A stretch of DNA of 64,000 nt, taken from contig NZ_JACNMJ010000005.1 in the NCBI RefSeq assembly GCF_014526325.1, forward strand, positions 124,001 to 188,000, given 5' to 3'. The DNA comes from Psychroserpens algicola (GTDB lineage Bacteria; Bacteroidota; Bacteroidia; Flavobacteriales; Flavobacteriaceae). The position numbers and the translations under genes are program-made. This document shows positions 6,998-15,604 of the stretch, piece after piece; position 1 is the stretch's first letter; every line of letters begins with the position of its first letter. Below the pieces are notes generated by a model, which was given only the letters and a program-made list of their open reading frames with translations, was not told where the DNA came from and made no database searches.

Positions 6998-9232
6998 CTA
7001 AAACTTATAACTGATACTTCCTTTAATAAAAAAGGGAGTTCCTGGTGTAAAATGAATTTCCTCTACAGATTGCATTTCATTTTGTAAACGCGATTCTGTT
7101 GCAAATTGAGTTTCGTTCCATTCGACATCAAAAATATTTTCTACAATTACACCTAATGTGATATTATTAAAGGTATAATTAGCATTGAAATCGGTTATAA
7201 AATAACCTTCTGCAACAATACTATTATCTTCATTTGCTGGACGATCGTCTATATACCTATAGCGAATACCTCCTGAAAATCCATTGATATCATTAACAGA
7301 AAGTCCTCCTGAAAGCGTTAAATCTGGTGCCAAAGGAATATAATCTTCTCCATCTGGAGATTCTAAGCTTCTTGCTTTTGTAAGTGTTATATCATTATCA
7401 AAGTACAACCAGTCGTTAAATTGATAACGCAATCCTAAATCTAAGCCATATCGCTCAGTTTTTCCACTTGGTTCTACAATTCCGGCGTCACCAACATACA
7501 CAAATTCCTGCTCTAAAAACAAATACCATAAAGCAGTATGTACCACCATATTTTTGGTTGGTTTCCATATATTTCCTATATCTAGACCGTATGCTCGTGG
7601 AAGGATATCTTCTCCTAAATTATTAACTACCACACGCGCATCATTAGAATGAAAACCAATACCAGATTTTAAGAATAATTGCAGATTTTCTTCAGCATCA
7701 TAAAAGACATTTAATTTTGGACTAACAATGGCTTTTGTTTCTGATTGCAAGGTGTATTCGTTTTGTAATTTATCATTATATAAAAATTTAAAATAGTCTA
7801 GTCGTAAGGCTGGAGCTATACTTAATTTTCCGAATTCAAAATTTGCATTTATAAATGCATCAATATTAGTCTGATTAATATCTCCTAATTGTATCTGTTC
7901 TAAAGTGGTTTGACGATTTAAAGTTCTTGACAACTCAACATCATCAATAATATCATGTCTAAAACCTAAGCCTGAAGTTAAAGTTAGTTCGGTTTGCCCC
8001 AAAAAGGTATTATGGGTAATGGCAGTATTGACCCCAAATATTTGTCGGTCTTCCTTTTGTTTTATTTGATCTCCATTTATAGGATCTTCTAAAAAGAAGG
8101 TGAAATTAGAGTAGAGTTCAAATGCATAATGCGAATGAAAAGCATTAGACTTCAGTGTAGTAGCATTTGAAATGTGCTTACTATATTCGACGTTGACATT
8201 TGTACGTTCTGTCTCTCCACCTTCGGTATCATCAATAGCACCAAAACGCGTTATATTACCATTATCAACTTCACGTTGTGGAATTTGACCTGAAGCGTCC
8301 CAGCGGCTCGTGAAATGTGAGGCTGTAAGACTTAATTTATCATTCTCGGGAGAAAACATGACGTATTTTCCAAAAAGATTTAAACGGTTAAAATTTTGTG
8401 GTGATTCAAATGGTCCGTCAGTTGAAATATATTCAGCAGCGATATAAGCATTTTGTCGCTTTGTGTTTTCTAGTGCATTAAACAGTCCTAAAGTTCGGAA
8501 GGAATTAAAATCGCCAACAGACATTGATATCTGACTTTCTTTCAGATAATCTCTGGTTGAAAAATCCACATAACCTGCGGTGTTGAAATCGCCTTCCTGA
8601 GCATAATAAGGCCCTTTTCCGAAGTCAATTTTATTCACAGTTTCTGGAATTAAAAAATGTAAATCACTATAACCTTGACCATGAGCATGAGACACCATAT
8701 TTACTGGCATACCATCTACTGAGATCGAAACATCTGTACCATGATCTACATCAAAACCTCTTAGAAATAACTGTTCAGCTTTTCCGCCTCCAGCATGTTG
8801 ACCAATGATTAAACCTGGAACTTTACGCAATACTTCCTGCGACGAATTTACCGGACTAGTAGTTAAGTCTAATCTGGTAATTGTGCTTAGAGCATTGAGT
8901 TCTTCTGTTATAACCATCTCTTCTAATTGAAACGTTTTTCCTTCTAAAATAATGTTGAGAGTTGTTTGAAAACTTGATTCCTCTACTATCATTACTTTGT
9001 TTTCATATCCTAACAGCCCAATTTTAATTGAGTCGCCAGGTTTACTTTGTTCTAAGACAAACACACCATTTTCTGAAGTGTGTGCATGGCTTTTTGAATT
9101 TAAATTATAAACATATGCTGCTTCTAAAGGCTGATTAATTTCATTAAACACAAAGCCTTTTAGCTGTTGAGCATGCGTACTATTTGTCAACGCCACTAGT
9201 GAAAGCAACGCAAAATATCTAAGAAAGTTCAT
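6998..9232 (-). CDS. TonB-dependent outer-membrane receptor
   Basis: A 744-residue outer-membrane transporter. A signal peptide (about 1-21, cleaved after THA) is followed by a carboxypeptidase-like regulatory domain (24-95). The plug (about 125-230) contains EVLRKVPGLIIGQHAGGG and FLRGFDVDHGTDV. A 22-strand barrel follows, ending in Phe (SYKF). The plug is unusually His-rich (His146, 164, 182, 184, 192, within SHAHGQGYSDLHF), which could mean a metal or metal-complex ligand; that is inference. There is no SusD partner, so a SusCD glycan system is unlikely. It is the last gene of a likely operon, 13 nt after the TPR lipoprotein. Confidence 0.92.
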   Translation of the reverse strand: MNFLRYFALLSLVALTNSTHAQQLKGFVFNEINQPLEAAYVYNLNSKSHAHTSENGVFVLEQSKPGDSIKIGLLGYENKVMIVEESSFQTTLNIILEGKTFQLEEMVITEELNALSTITRLDLTTSPVNSSQEVLRKVPGLIIGQHAGGGKAEQLFLRGFDVDHGTDVSISVDGMPVNMVSHAHGQGYSDLHFLIPETVNKIDFGKGPYYAQEGDFNTAGYVDFSTRDYLKESQISMSVGDFNSFRTLGLFNALENTKRQNAYIAAEYISTDGPFESPQNFNRLNLFGKYVMFSPENDKLSLTASHFTSRWDASGQIPQREVDNGNITRFGAIDDTEGGETERTNVNVEYSKHISNATTLKSNAFHSHYAFELYSNFTFFLEDPINGDQIKQKEDRQIFGVNTAITHNTFLGQTELTLTSGLGFRHDIIDDVELSRTLNRQTTLEQIQLGDINQTNIDAFINANFEFGKLSIAPALRLDYFKFLYNDKLQNEYTLQSETKAIVSPKLNVFYDAEENLQLFLKSGIGFHSNDARVVVNNLGEDILPRAYGLDIGNIWKPTKNMVVHTALWYLFLEQEFVYVGDAGIVEPSGKTERYGLDLGLRYQFNDWLYFDNDITLTKARSLESPDGEDYIPLAPDLTLSGGLSVNDINGFSGGIRYRYIDDRPANEDNSIVAEGYFITDFNANYTFNNITLGVIVENIFDVEWNETQFATESRLQNEMQSVEEIHFTPGTPFFIKGSISYKF

Positions 9233-9245
9233 GAGTTAGGTGCTT

Positions 9246-10544
9246 TTAAAGTTGATTAATATCGTCTCTCATTGTTGGACCTAACTCATAAATACTTGCT
9301 AATAATTCTTCTTTAAGCGGTATGATGTCTTCTGTTTTTCCTGCTGCTTTATAAATTTCAGCAACATGGTATAAGGTTTCTGGTTCGTAAGTTTTATCTA
9401 TGATGTGACTTTCGACAATTTCAAGTGCTTTATCTAAGTGTCCGTTTTTGAAATAAGACCAGGCTAATAAATCGTAAGATTGTGGTGTCGGTCTGTTTTC
9501 AACTTCAGTTTTAGCAATAGCTATCGCTTCTTCAAGCATATGATCATTACCAGTATAAAGTAATACATTGTATTTATTATACATGTCTCCGTAAGACTCA
9601 TTCTCCATAGCTGTTTTATATAAGTCTAATTGAGCTCTACTAATGGCGTCAAACCCCATATATTGAGCAATCTCAGCTTTAAGCAAATAATAATCAGGAG
9701 CATTATAAGATGTGGTTACCGTATTTAAAATACGTAATGCCTCTGCAGGTTTTTTTTCATGTGAATATACAATCCAGGCTATTCCTTTTTTAGCATAAGC
9801 ATCGTTAGGGTTAAGTTCAAGCGCTTTTAAGAAATAAGCATATGATTTTTCAATCTCACCTGCGTGTCCGTAAAAATCAGCAATATTCGTATATGACCAT
9901 TGCTTTAGATGATTTAGGTTTGATGATTCAGCTACAGCCATAGCCTTTTCCATATATTTGATTGCTGCATCTAAATTACCCTTGTGATCACTCCATTTTG
10001 ACAAGCGTATGAGGTAATCGAAATCACTAAAATTTTCAAAGGTTGACAAATAAGATTGTGCTTTGTCGTAATTACCTAATTCTAAGTGAACGTCAAATAA
10101 CATTTTTCGTGTAGATTGAAGGTTTTCTCCTAAAGCTTCAGCCTTTTCAAGATGATTTAAAGCGGCTTTAAATTTATGTTGCGATATGTAATTAAGTGCT
10201 AAACTTCTAAGGTATGATGGGTTTTCATACTTAGTTATTTCGTTAACCTTGAGCAGTTGTTCTTCGGCTTTAATAAGATATTCTATTGTTCCGGTAGCTG
10301 AGAAATATTCAGCATAAGTAGATGCTAATTTTCCTCTATACGGAAATTGGTTTGGTGTTTGTTTTAGCTTATCAGACCAAAACACTTCATCTTGTTTTAT
10401 GCGGTCTAGTGTAGCGTTTTCAGCAGTGGTAAGGTAGGCATCATAGTCGTTTGCATCTGTGATTTGTGAATTGGGTATGATATTACAATTCGTACAAAGC
10501 AATGTTACAAATACGAAAATTAGTATGTTGTATTTAGAGTTCAT
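9246..10544 (-). CDS. TPR-repeat lipoprotein
   Basis: A 432-residue envelope lipoprotein. The signal ends at a lipobox (LLCTNC, Cys20). Residues about 70-425 form an almost continuous array of tetratricopeptide repeats, for example YFLKALELNPNDAYAKKGIA, a typical helix pair with the Asn-Pro-Asp turn, and KYMEKAMAVAESSN. TPR solenoids are protein-binding scaffolds, so it may dock the DUF4331 proteins or the receptor at the membrane (inference). It lies 13 nt upstream of the TonB-receptor gene and is separated from the DUF4331 gene by a 93-nt gap that holds a strong hairpin. Confidence 0.9.
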   Translation of the reverse strand: MNSKYNILIFVFVTLLCTNCNIIPNSQITDANDYDAYLTTAENATLDRIKQDEVFWSDKLKQTPNQFPYRGKLASTYAEYFSATGTIEYLIKAEEQLLKVNEITKYENPSYLRSLALNYISQHKFKAALNHLEKAEALGENLQSTRKMLFDVHLELGNYDKAQSYLSTFENFSDFDYLIRLSKWSDHKGNLDAAIKYMEKAMAVAESSNLNHLKQWSYTNIADFYGHAGEIEKSYAYFLKALELNPNDAYAKKGIAWIVYSHEKKPAEALRILNTVTTSYNAPDYYLLKAEIAQYMGFDAISRAQLDLYKTAMENESYGDMYNKYNVLLYTGNDHMLEEAIAIAKTEVENRPTPQSYDLLAWSYFKNGHLDKALEIVESHIIDKTYEPETLYHVAEIYKAAGKTEDIIPLKEELLASIYELGPTMRDDINQL

Positions 10545-10589
10545 AATAGTGTCTTTTGGTTTTCTAGAGTGTTTATTGTTGAGATAATA

Positions 10590-10628
10590 AACTCTGAAAT
10601 GGGATTGTTAGGTTCCCATTTCAGAGTT
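10590..10628 (-). promoter_or_regulatory. Intercistronic 15-bp hairpin
   Basis: A perfect 15-bp inverted repeat (10590-10604 and 10614-10628) with a 9-nt loop lies between the DUF4331 lipoprotein stop and the TPR-lipoprotein start. On the minus strand the stem is followed only by a short, broken T stretch (TTTATTATC). It therefore looks more like a partial terminator or an mRNA-stabilising processing element than a full terminator. It would favour high expression of the two upstream secreted genes over the TPR and receptor genes. Confidence 0.7.
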
Positions 10629-10637
10629 AGACTAATT

Positions 10638-11201
10638 CTACCAAGGTGAGGCTAGGTATGGGAATGATGTTGAAAATGGCTTATCATTACCATCAACATT
10701 ATCATTTGTCAATCCAGGGTTATCTGTACCCATTGGACCACCAAAGATGAGTAATAATTCTACTGAAATTACATCATCAGCTAAAGTACGTCCTGTTAGT
10801 ACATTTTCTCCATCAAAAAATGTTGTTGTTCCTGTTAAAGACACAGTCAATACATCTGTTGCTAAAGCGCCAGTAAATTGCTCTGCATTAAACCCTAAAG
10901 CATTGGTGTACGCTGGATCGGCGTGTGCTGGGTTTAAGGCTTCTAATTTTGCTTGAAACTTCGATTGAAATGCTGCATTTTGATTAGAAGGAATAGTTGT
11001 ATTAAATGCATTTTTATCCATCATATCTACAAATACTGTATTTATTGCTGGTCTACCCATTTGATCTTCCTGAGCATAAATCCCAGTGAAATTTGGACCT
11101 GTTGGACCAGTTGGTCCGTTATCATCATCACTACTACAGTTATAAGCTGAGAATGATACGAGCAATGCGATTGCTGCTAATTTTATATTATTGAATTTCA
11201 T
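10638..11201 (-). CDS. DUF4331-like lipoprotein (C-terminal-half type)
   Basis: A 187-residue lipoprotein. The signal ends at SAYNC (Cys22). The residues after it, SSDDD, match the acidic surface-export signal known from Bacteroidota lipoproteins, so it is probably shown on the cell surface. A short collagen-like GPTGPTGPN linker follows. The rest resembles the C-terminal part of DUF4331 proteins: GRPAINTVFVD near the start, then DGENVLTGRTLADDVISVEL and a closing NDKPFSTSFPYLASPW. The function of DUF4331 is unknown. It lies 48 nt downstream of a second DUF4331 gene that supplies the N-terminal half, which suggests the two act together. Confidence 0.8.
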   Translation of the reverse strand: MKFNNIKLAAIALLVSFSAYNCSSDDDNGPTGPTGPNFTGIYAQEDQMGRPAINTVFVDMMDKNAFNTTIPSNQNAAFQSKFQAKLEALNPAHADPAYTNALGFNAEQFTGALATDVLTVSLTGTTTFFDGENVLTGRTLADDVISVELLLIFGGPMGTDNPGLTNDNVDGNDKPFSTSFPYLASPW

Positions 11202-11249
11202 ATTCTTTAAATTTTGTTTGTTTATGATTCTATATAAGTAATAGATGTC

Positions 11250-11900
11250 TTATTGTTTTCTTTTAGATTCTACCCAAATATTAACAGAGTCTCCAGAACC
11301 TACCATTGATTTAGGTAATTCTACAACTACTGATAGCACATTGGTACCAGCAAAACTATCTGTTCCTGGGTCACTAAACATCGTTTCATTACCTGCAATG
11401 ATTTCACCATATCTGGCAAAGTCCATAAAAAATGGATCATCACGAGGTCCTGCAAAAAAGCTCATTCCATTATTGTTTTCTACGATAGCTGCATCACCAT
11501 AAGGCGTAATATCAACAGTATTAAATCCGTCAGAAGAAAAAATAGTACTATTTAATCCTGTTTGAGTTGGTGCAAATGGTCCAAAAAAGTACATTTTACC
11601 ATCTCTTGGAGTTGCTTGAATCACCAAATCTTCCACAGCATCGCCATCATTGTCTATATTAAATTCTATTAATACATTTTCATCAAATGCAGCACTAGCT
11701 GTGCTTCCAGGTGATAATAGTCCCTGAACATTTGCTACAAATACTATATTATTAGTATTGGCGCCCTGAAACGCATAGATGTCAGTAATATCACTGGCAC
11801 CACCAGCAACTGCAGGCGCATCAATATGATCTGCTGCAATTGCAAAAAAGCCAGCAATGGTTAAGACTGCAGCTCCAATTAAAATTCTTGATTTTTTCAT
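11250..11900 (-). CDS. DUF4331 protein, secreted (N-terminal-half type)
   Basis: A 216-residue protein with a Sec signal peptide (MKKSRILIGAAVLTIAGFFAIA). The mature N terminus DHIDAPAVAGGASDITDIYA is the hallmark start of DUF4331, and IEFNIDNDGDAVEDLVIQA has a calcium-loop-like acidic stretch. It matches only about the first half of typical full-length DUF4331 proteins, while the next gene resembles the second half. It has no lipobox and no T9SS C-terminal domain, so it is probably periplasmic or released. It is the first gene of the module and has a 151-nt upstream region shared with the divergent LETM1-like gene. Confidence 0.85.
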   Translation of the reverse strand: MKKSRILIGAAVLTIAGFFAIAADHIDAPAVAGGASDITDIYAFQGANTNNIVFVANVQGLLSPGSTASAAFDENVLIEFNIDNDGDAVEDLVIQATPRDGKMYFFGPFAPTQTGLNSTIFSSDGFNTVDITPYGDAAIVENNNGMSFFAGPRDDPFFMDFARYGEIIAGNETMFSDPGTDSFAGTNVLSVVVELPKSMVGSGDSVNIWVESKRKQ

Positions 11901-12022
11901 AATAAATGAGATTTTTGTTAATTATTTATTTGTCTCTGCTAACATTTACGCAAATATCTCAATGTCGGTTTTGTTAATTTTATGTTAATACGATTAAAAC
12001 GTAATTTATACTGATAAAAACT

Positions 12023-12030
12023 TAACTTTG
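12023..12030 (+). promoter_or_regulatory. Candidate Bacteroidota -7 box (TAACTTTG)
   Basis: An exact match to the Bacteroidota -7 consensus TAnnTTTG, ending 21 nt before the ATG of the LETM1-like gene. No clear TTG -33 element is seen at the usual distance, so support is moderate. Confidence 0.4.
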
Positions 12031-12051
12031 TATTGACTTTAAATTTGGCAT

Positions 12052-13239
12052 ATGAACCCATCTACAAGCGGTTGGATTGAAAAATTTTGTTATCAGTTAT
12101 CTAAAAACGGAGTTCCTTTTAAAACTAAAGACGAACTATATACTGGTTTAAAAGATTATGGCTTTATCTATGGTGTTAATGTTAAGCACACAGATAAAAT
12201 AGGGTTTCTTCATACCTACTCTGAAGATGAACTTGCTAAAATCAATTTACTTACCGGACTTTATCATATGTACTATTTTTCTAAAGCTACATTTGCTACA
12301 GAGTTTTTTATAAAAGATTTGCTGGCATTTTATAAAGCTCTAGAAGTTTCAGATTTATCGCTTTGGGATAAATTAGTGATTGGTAAGAGTGAGAATTCTA
12401 TGTTAGAACGTCTCATTCATGATAGAATTCAAATCGATGATAATTTATTAACCAGAAATTTCAATAAATCTATTACCAATTCACTGTTATATGTGGACGT
12501 TCTAACCTTTGACAGTTTTTTAAATCAGACTATTGAGCCAAAATCATACGCCGCGAATCTAGAAAGTATCATTATAGGCACCTTGTATCAATCGCTTAAT
12601 TCTAAACGTAGAATTACCGATTACGATAAAGAGATTATTGATATTATGGAATTATCGACATCTTATATTGATGATGAAGATATAGATATGGTAGATTTAA
12701 TATATGATATAGATTATAATATTAATTCAACTGAAAAAAAGTATTTATTAGATTTGATGTGTCTGGCTATTTGGGATGATGAAATCTTAGAAAAGACAGA
12801 ATATAAATTTTTAAGAGCGCTTGCAAAAAAATTAGAGCTTGAAAATTCTGAAATTCAGGATTCATTAATTTGTGTTTCAAAATTTCATAACGTACATAAA
12901 AAAGAGGTTTTATTATTTCAGCAAACCAATCCTTTTTCTAATTTTTATGAAAATTCATCACAACTGGTTAATAAATTACTCAGACGAAATAGCAAACGCC
13001 TGGTTAAAGAAATTAATCAGAGTAAAGAGTTAATGCAATTGATTACTAAATCAACTCAAACCGATTTGAGTAAAGACGAACAAAAGCAGCTGCAAGCTCA
13101 GTTACTTGATATTCTTAAAACAATTCCTAGTTTAGCTATTTTCATGCTACCTGGAGGTGCTATTTTATTACCACTATTTGCTAAATTAATTCCTAATTTA
13201 TTACCATCTGCCTTTGATGACAATAGAATTAATGACTAA
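12052..13239 (+). CDS. LETM1-related protein
   Basis: A 395-residue protein that resembles the LETM1-related proteins (annotated as biofilm-associated) of Flavobacteria. The C-terminal hydrophobic block from residue 358 (IPSLAIFMLPGGAILLPLFA, then KLIPNLLPSAF) matches the membrane-proximal LETM1 core, known in mitochondria for cation/proton exchange and ribosome contact. The middle part (about 225-275, YLLDLMCLAIWDDEILEKTE) looks like a TerB-type helical acidic segment. The N-terminal 200 residues are not recognised. There is no signal peptide. It leads a same-strand group with a membrane bPH-like gene and a J-domain gene. The true activity in bacteria is unknown. Confidence 0.8.
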   Translation: MNPSTSGWIEKFCYQLSKNGVPFKTKDELYTGLKDYGFIYGVNVKHTDKIGFLHTYSEDELAKINLLTGLYHMYYFSKATFATEFFIKDLLAFYKALEVSDLSLWDKLVIGKSENSMLERLIHDRIQIDDNLLTRNFNKSITNSLLYVDVLTFDSFLNQTIEPKSYAANLESIIIGTLYQSLNSKRRITDYDKEIIDIMELSTSYIDDEDIDMVDLIYDIDYNINSTEKKYLLDLMCLAIWDDEILEKTEYKFLRALAKKLELENSEIQDSLICVSKFHNVHKKEVLLFQQTNPFSNFYENSSQLVNKLLRRNSKRLVKEINQSKELMQLITKSTQTDLSKDEQKQLQAQLLDILKTIPSLAIFMLPGGAILLPLFAKLIPNLLPSAFDDNRIND

Positions 13240-13314
13240 TTTTTTTAGTCAAAAACAGTAACATTTATTGATAAAGTGCGTCATATAAAGTAGTCTCATT
13301 AAAGCAGAAGAGAT

Positions 13315-14334
13315 ATGGATCAACCGTCGACTTTAAAACTAAATGCGTTAGCTTTTATCATTCCATTAGTACTAATATTATCGTTAGTCTTACTCTTAAA
13401 TTCTGGTGTATTTTTAGCTAACCAGAAATCCTTATCAACTTTTATTACTATAGACTTTATTGTCACAATTCCAGTAATCTATTTTCTACTTATTAGAAAA
13501 CGTAATATCTCAAACTTAACGGTTGTACCTTGTCTTTTTCTATGTATTTTAATTGCGTCTTATACCATTCCTTCAGCACATCAGGATGCATTACAAATAG
13601 CAAAAACATGGCTCATTCCACTCGTAGAACTCTCAGTAATATCATTAATTATATTAAAAGTTAGCAAGGCTGTTAAGATTTATAAAATGACAGCAAACGA
13701 GCATTCTGATTTTTATGATGCCTTAGTAGAGACCTGTAATTCATTGTTTCCTAAAACTGTAGCAAAATTGGTTACTAATGAAATCGCTCTCATATATTAT
13801 GGCTTTTTTAATTTTAAAAGTATACCACTTAAGCCCAATGAATTTTCTAACTATAAAGGCTCTGGTATTTTATCTACTCTTGGCGCTATTATTTTTGTTG
13901 TAGCAATTGAAATGGTTACTGTTCATGTGCTCGTTTCAAAGTGGAGTCCGACACTAGCTTGGATATTAACAATATTGAGTATTTATTCGGCTTTTCAATT
14001 GATAGGCATTATTAGATCTGTTCCCAAACGGCCAATTATTTTAGCTAACGATCATTTACATTTGCGGTTTGGGATGCTAAGCGAAACTCATATTCTACAT
14101 GAAGACATTAGCAGTATTGAATTAATAAATTCTTCAGATTATAATGAACAAAAAAGTACTAAGACGCTATCACTACTAGGAACACTAGAACAATGTAATA
14201 TCAAAATACAACTAAAAACGCCTCAGCATCTCCATTTTATCTACGGAAAGCCTAAAACTTTCAAGACATTGCTTCTATTTGTAGATGACAATCAAAATTT
14301 CAAATCGCAACTAGAATCCTATATTTCAAACTAA
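13315..14334 (+). CDS. Membrane protein with a C-terminal bPH-like domain
   Basis: A 339-residue inner-membrane protein that I do not recognise as a named family. Hydrophobic helices lie near residues 11-30, 42-61, 68-84, 97-115, 184-204 and 211-232. A cytosolic loop (about 118-180) separates the two membrane groups. After the last helix the segment PIILANDHLHLRFGMLSE, followed by ILHEDISSIEL, resembles a bacterial PH-like beta domain. The stop codon is 3 nt before the J-domain gene and the gene follows the LETM1-like gene by 75 nt, so a common transcript is likely. No transporter motif is visible. Confidence 0.75.
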   Translation: MDQPSTLKLNALAFIIPLVLILSLVLLLNSGVFLANQKSLSTFITIDFIVTIPVIYFLLIRKRNISNLTVVPCLFLCILIASYTIPSAHQDALQIAKTWLIPLVELSVISLIILKVSKAVKIYKMTANEHSDFYDALVETCNSLFPKTVAKLVTNEIALIYYGFFNFKSIPLKPNEFSNYKGSGILSTLGAIIFVVAIEMVTVHVLVSKWSPTLAWILTILSIYSAFQLIGIIRSVPKRPIILANDHLHLRFGMLSETHILHEDISSIELINSSDYNEQKSTKTLSLLGTLEQCNIKIQLKTPQHLHFIYGKPKTFKTLLLFVDDNQNFKSQLESYISN

Positions 14335-14337
14335 TTA

Positions 14338-14784
14338 ATGATGGAACTACCAAACTATTACAGGCTTCTCAATATTGATAATACAGCAGATGTTAATGAC
14401 ATCAAAAAAGCATTCAGAACAGAAATTGCCTTGTATCACCCAGATAATAATTCTTCGGAAGATGCAAAAGTTAGATTTAATCAATTGGTTGAAGCTTTTG
14501 ATATTCTTTCTAATCCAAAAAAACGCCACATCTATGATGACATGCTATTGAAGTCAAAAAATAGTACTCTAGTGGTTGTAGAACCTCAAGCTGAAACACA
14601 ATATAACGAATGGAAAGAAGAATCTAAGAAAAATTCTGAACACTATTGGAGTAGTTCATTAACTGAATTACTTGCACTGGATCTTTTTTTAGACGTTGGC
14701 TTAAGCACATTATTTTCGGGTGACTTAATTGACGGAATTGAAGATGCTTTTGGAGATATTGGCGATTTGTTTGATATCTTCTAA
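14338..14784 (+). CDS. J-domain (DnaJ-like) protein
   Basis: A 148-residue protein. Residues about 4-68 form a J domain with the Hsp70-stimulating His34-Pro35-Asp36 tripeptide (ALYHPDNN) and the closing helix AFDILSNPKKRHIYDDM. There is no Gly/Phe linker, no zinc-finger domain and no DnaJ C-terminal substrate domain. Instead the acidic tail (about 85-148) ends in a hydrophobic/acidic segment, LIDGIEDAFGDIGDLFDIF. It is thus a specialised co-chaperone, probably targeting DnaK to a client near the two preceding envelope proteins (inference). The start may be either of two adjacent ATGs. Its stop lies 7 nt from that of the convergent regulator. Confidence 0.9.
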   Translation: MMELPNYYRLLNIDNTADVNDIKKAFRTEIALYHPDNNSSEDAKVRFNQLVEAFDILSNPKKRHIYDDMLLKSKNSTLVVVEPQAETQYNEWKEESKKNSEHYWSSSLTELLALDLFLDVGLSTLFSGDLIDGIEDAFGDIGDLFDIF

Positions 14785-14791
14785 ACCCTGT

Positions 14792-15547
14792 TTAAGCGAG
14801 CCATTCTTTAAAATCTTTCACGCGTTCTCTGGCGACAATAACGTCCTGTTCATTAAATGTATGTAACTTAATCTGAAGTCTAGAATTGGTATAACTCACC
14901 ATATCCTTGATGGCATTTACATTCACGTAAAACTTTCGGCTAATTCTGAAAAATTTATGAGGTTCTAACTCATCCTCTAATTGCTCTAAAGTGGTATCGA
15001 GCAGATAATTTCTTCCTTCAGAGGTATAAGCATAGGTACCTTTATTCTCACTATAAAAACATTCGATGTCATCAATATTTATCAACTTCAGGTGTTGGCC
15101 AACTTTCACTGAGAATCGTTTTTTGTATTCACGCTCAATAGGGTTTACCAGTAACTTTTTTATATCGTCAAAATCGAGTGTAACCGATTGCTGTTTTGGT
15201 AAGCGCTCCTGATACTTTGAAACAGCTCTAGCGAGATCATCGTCATCGATAGGTTTTAATAAATAATCAATACTATTTAATTTAAAAGCTTGTAAAGCAT
15301 ATTCATCATAAGCTGTTGTAAAAATGACTGCCGAATTGATGTCAATAGTCTCAAAAATTTCAAACGACAATCCGTCACTAAGCTGAATATCTAAAAATAT
15401 CAAATCTGGATGTGCATTGTTTTGGAACCAGGCTATGGATTCTTCAACAGAATGCAACATGGTTTGAGCCTCAAGGTCTAATTCAGTTAGCATGCGTTGC
15501 AAGCGTCTTGCTGAAGGTTTTTCGTCTTCAATAATGATTATTTTCAT
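14792..15547 (-). CDS. LytTR-family response regulator
   Basis: A 251-residue two-component regulator. The receiver domain (1-120) has the acidic pair Glu7-Asp8, phospho-acceptor Asp53 (LIFLDIQLSDG) and the conserved Lys98 (YLLKPID). The LytTR DNA-binding domain (about 145-250) includes FSVKVGQHLKLINIDDIECF and the FFRISRKFYVNVNAI segment. It is the last gene of the operon whose kinase is encoded upstream at 16622-17965. Three small 2TM genes separate kinase and regulator, an order that suggests all are one signalling unit. LytTR regulators bind short direct repeats; no such repeat was identified here. Confidence 0.95.
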   Translation of the reverse strand: MKIIIIEDEKPSARRLQRMLTELDLEAQTMLHSVEESIAWFQNNAHPDLIFLDIQLSDGLSFEIFETIDINSAVIFTTAYDEYALQAFKLNSIDYLLKPIDDDDLARAVSKYQERLPKQQSVTLDFDDIKKLLVNPIEREYKKRFSVKVGQHLKLINIDDIECFYSENKGTYAYTSEGRNYLLDTTLEQLEDELEPHKFFRISRKFYVNVNAIKDMVSYTNSRLQIKLHTFNEQDVIVARERVKDFKEWLA

Positions 15548-15604
15548 CTGCTTTTAAAAATTTATGTCTTTACTTATAAATGTATGTAACTCTCTTATAT
15601 ATGT

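Noticed and set aside
6998-9232. SusC-type glycan receptor
   Set aside because: The protein is shorter than typical SusC proteins (about 1000 residues) and no SusD gene is next to it.
10747-11502. Plus-strand open frames opposite the DUF4331 genes
   Set aside because: Low-complexity Thr/Ser-rich mirror frames of strong minus-strand genes, with no start context or family resemblance.
13230-13252. Hairpin TGACTAA...TTAGTCA at the end of the LETM1-like gene
   Set aside because: Only 7 bp, mostly A/T, overlapping the stop codon and without a clear T-run after it; not convincing as a terminator.
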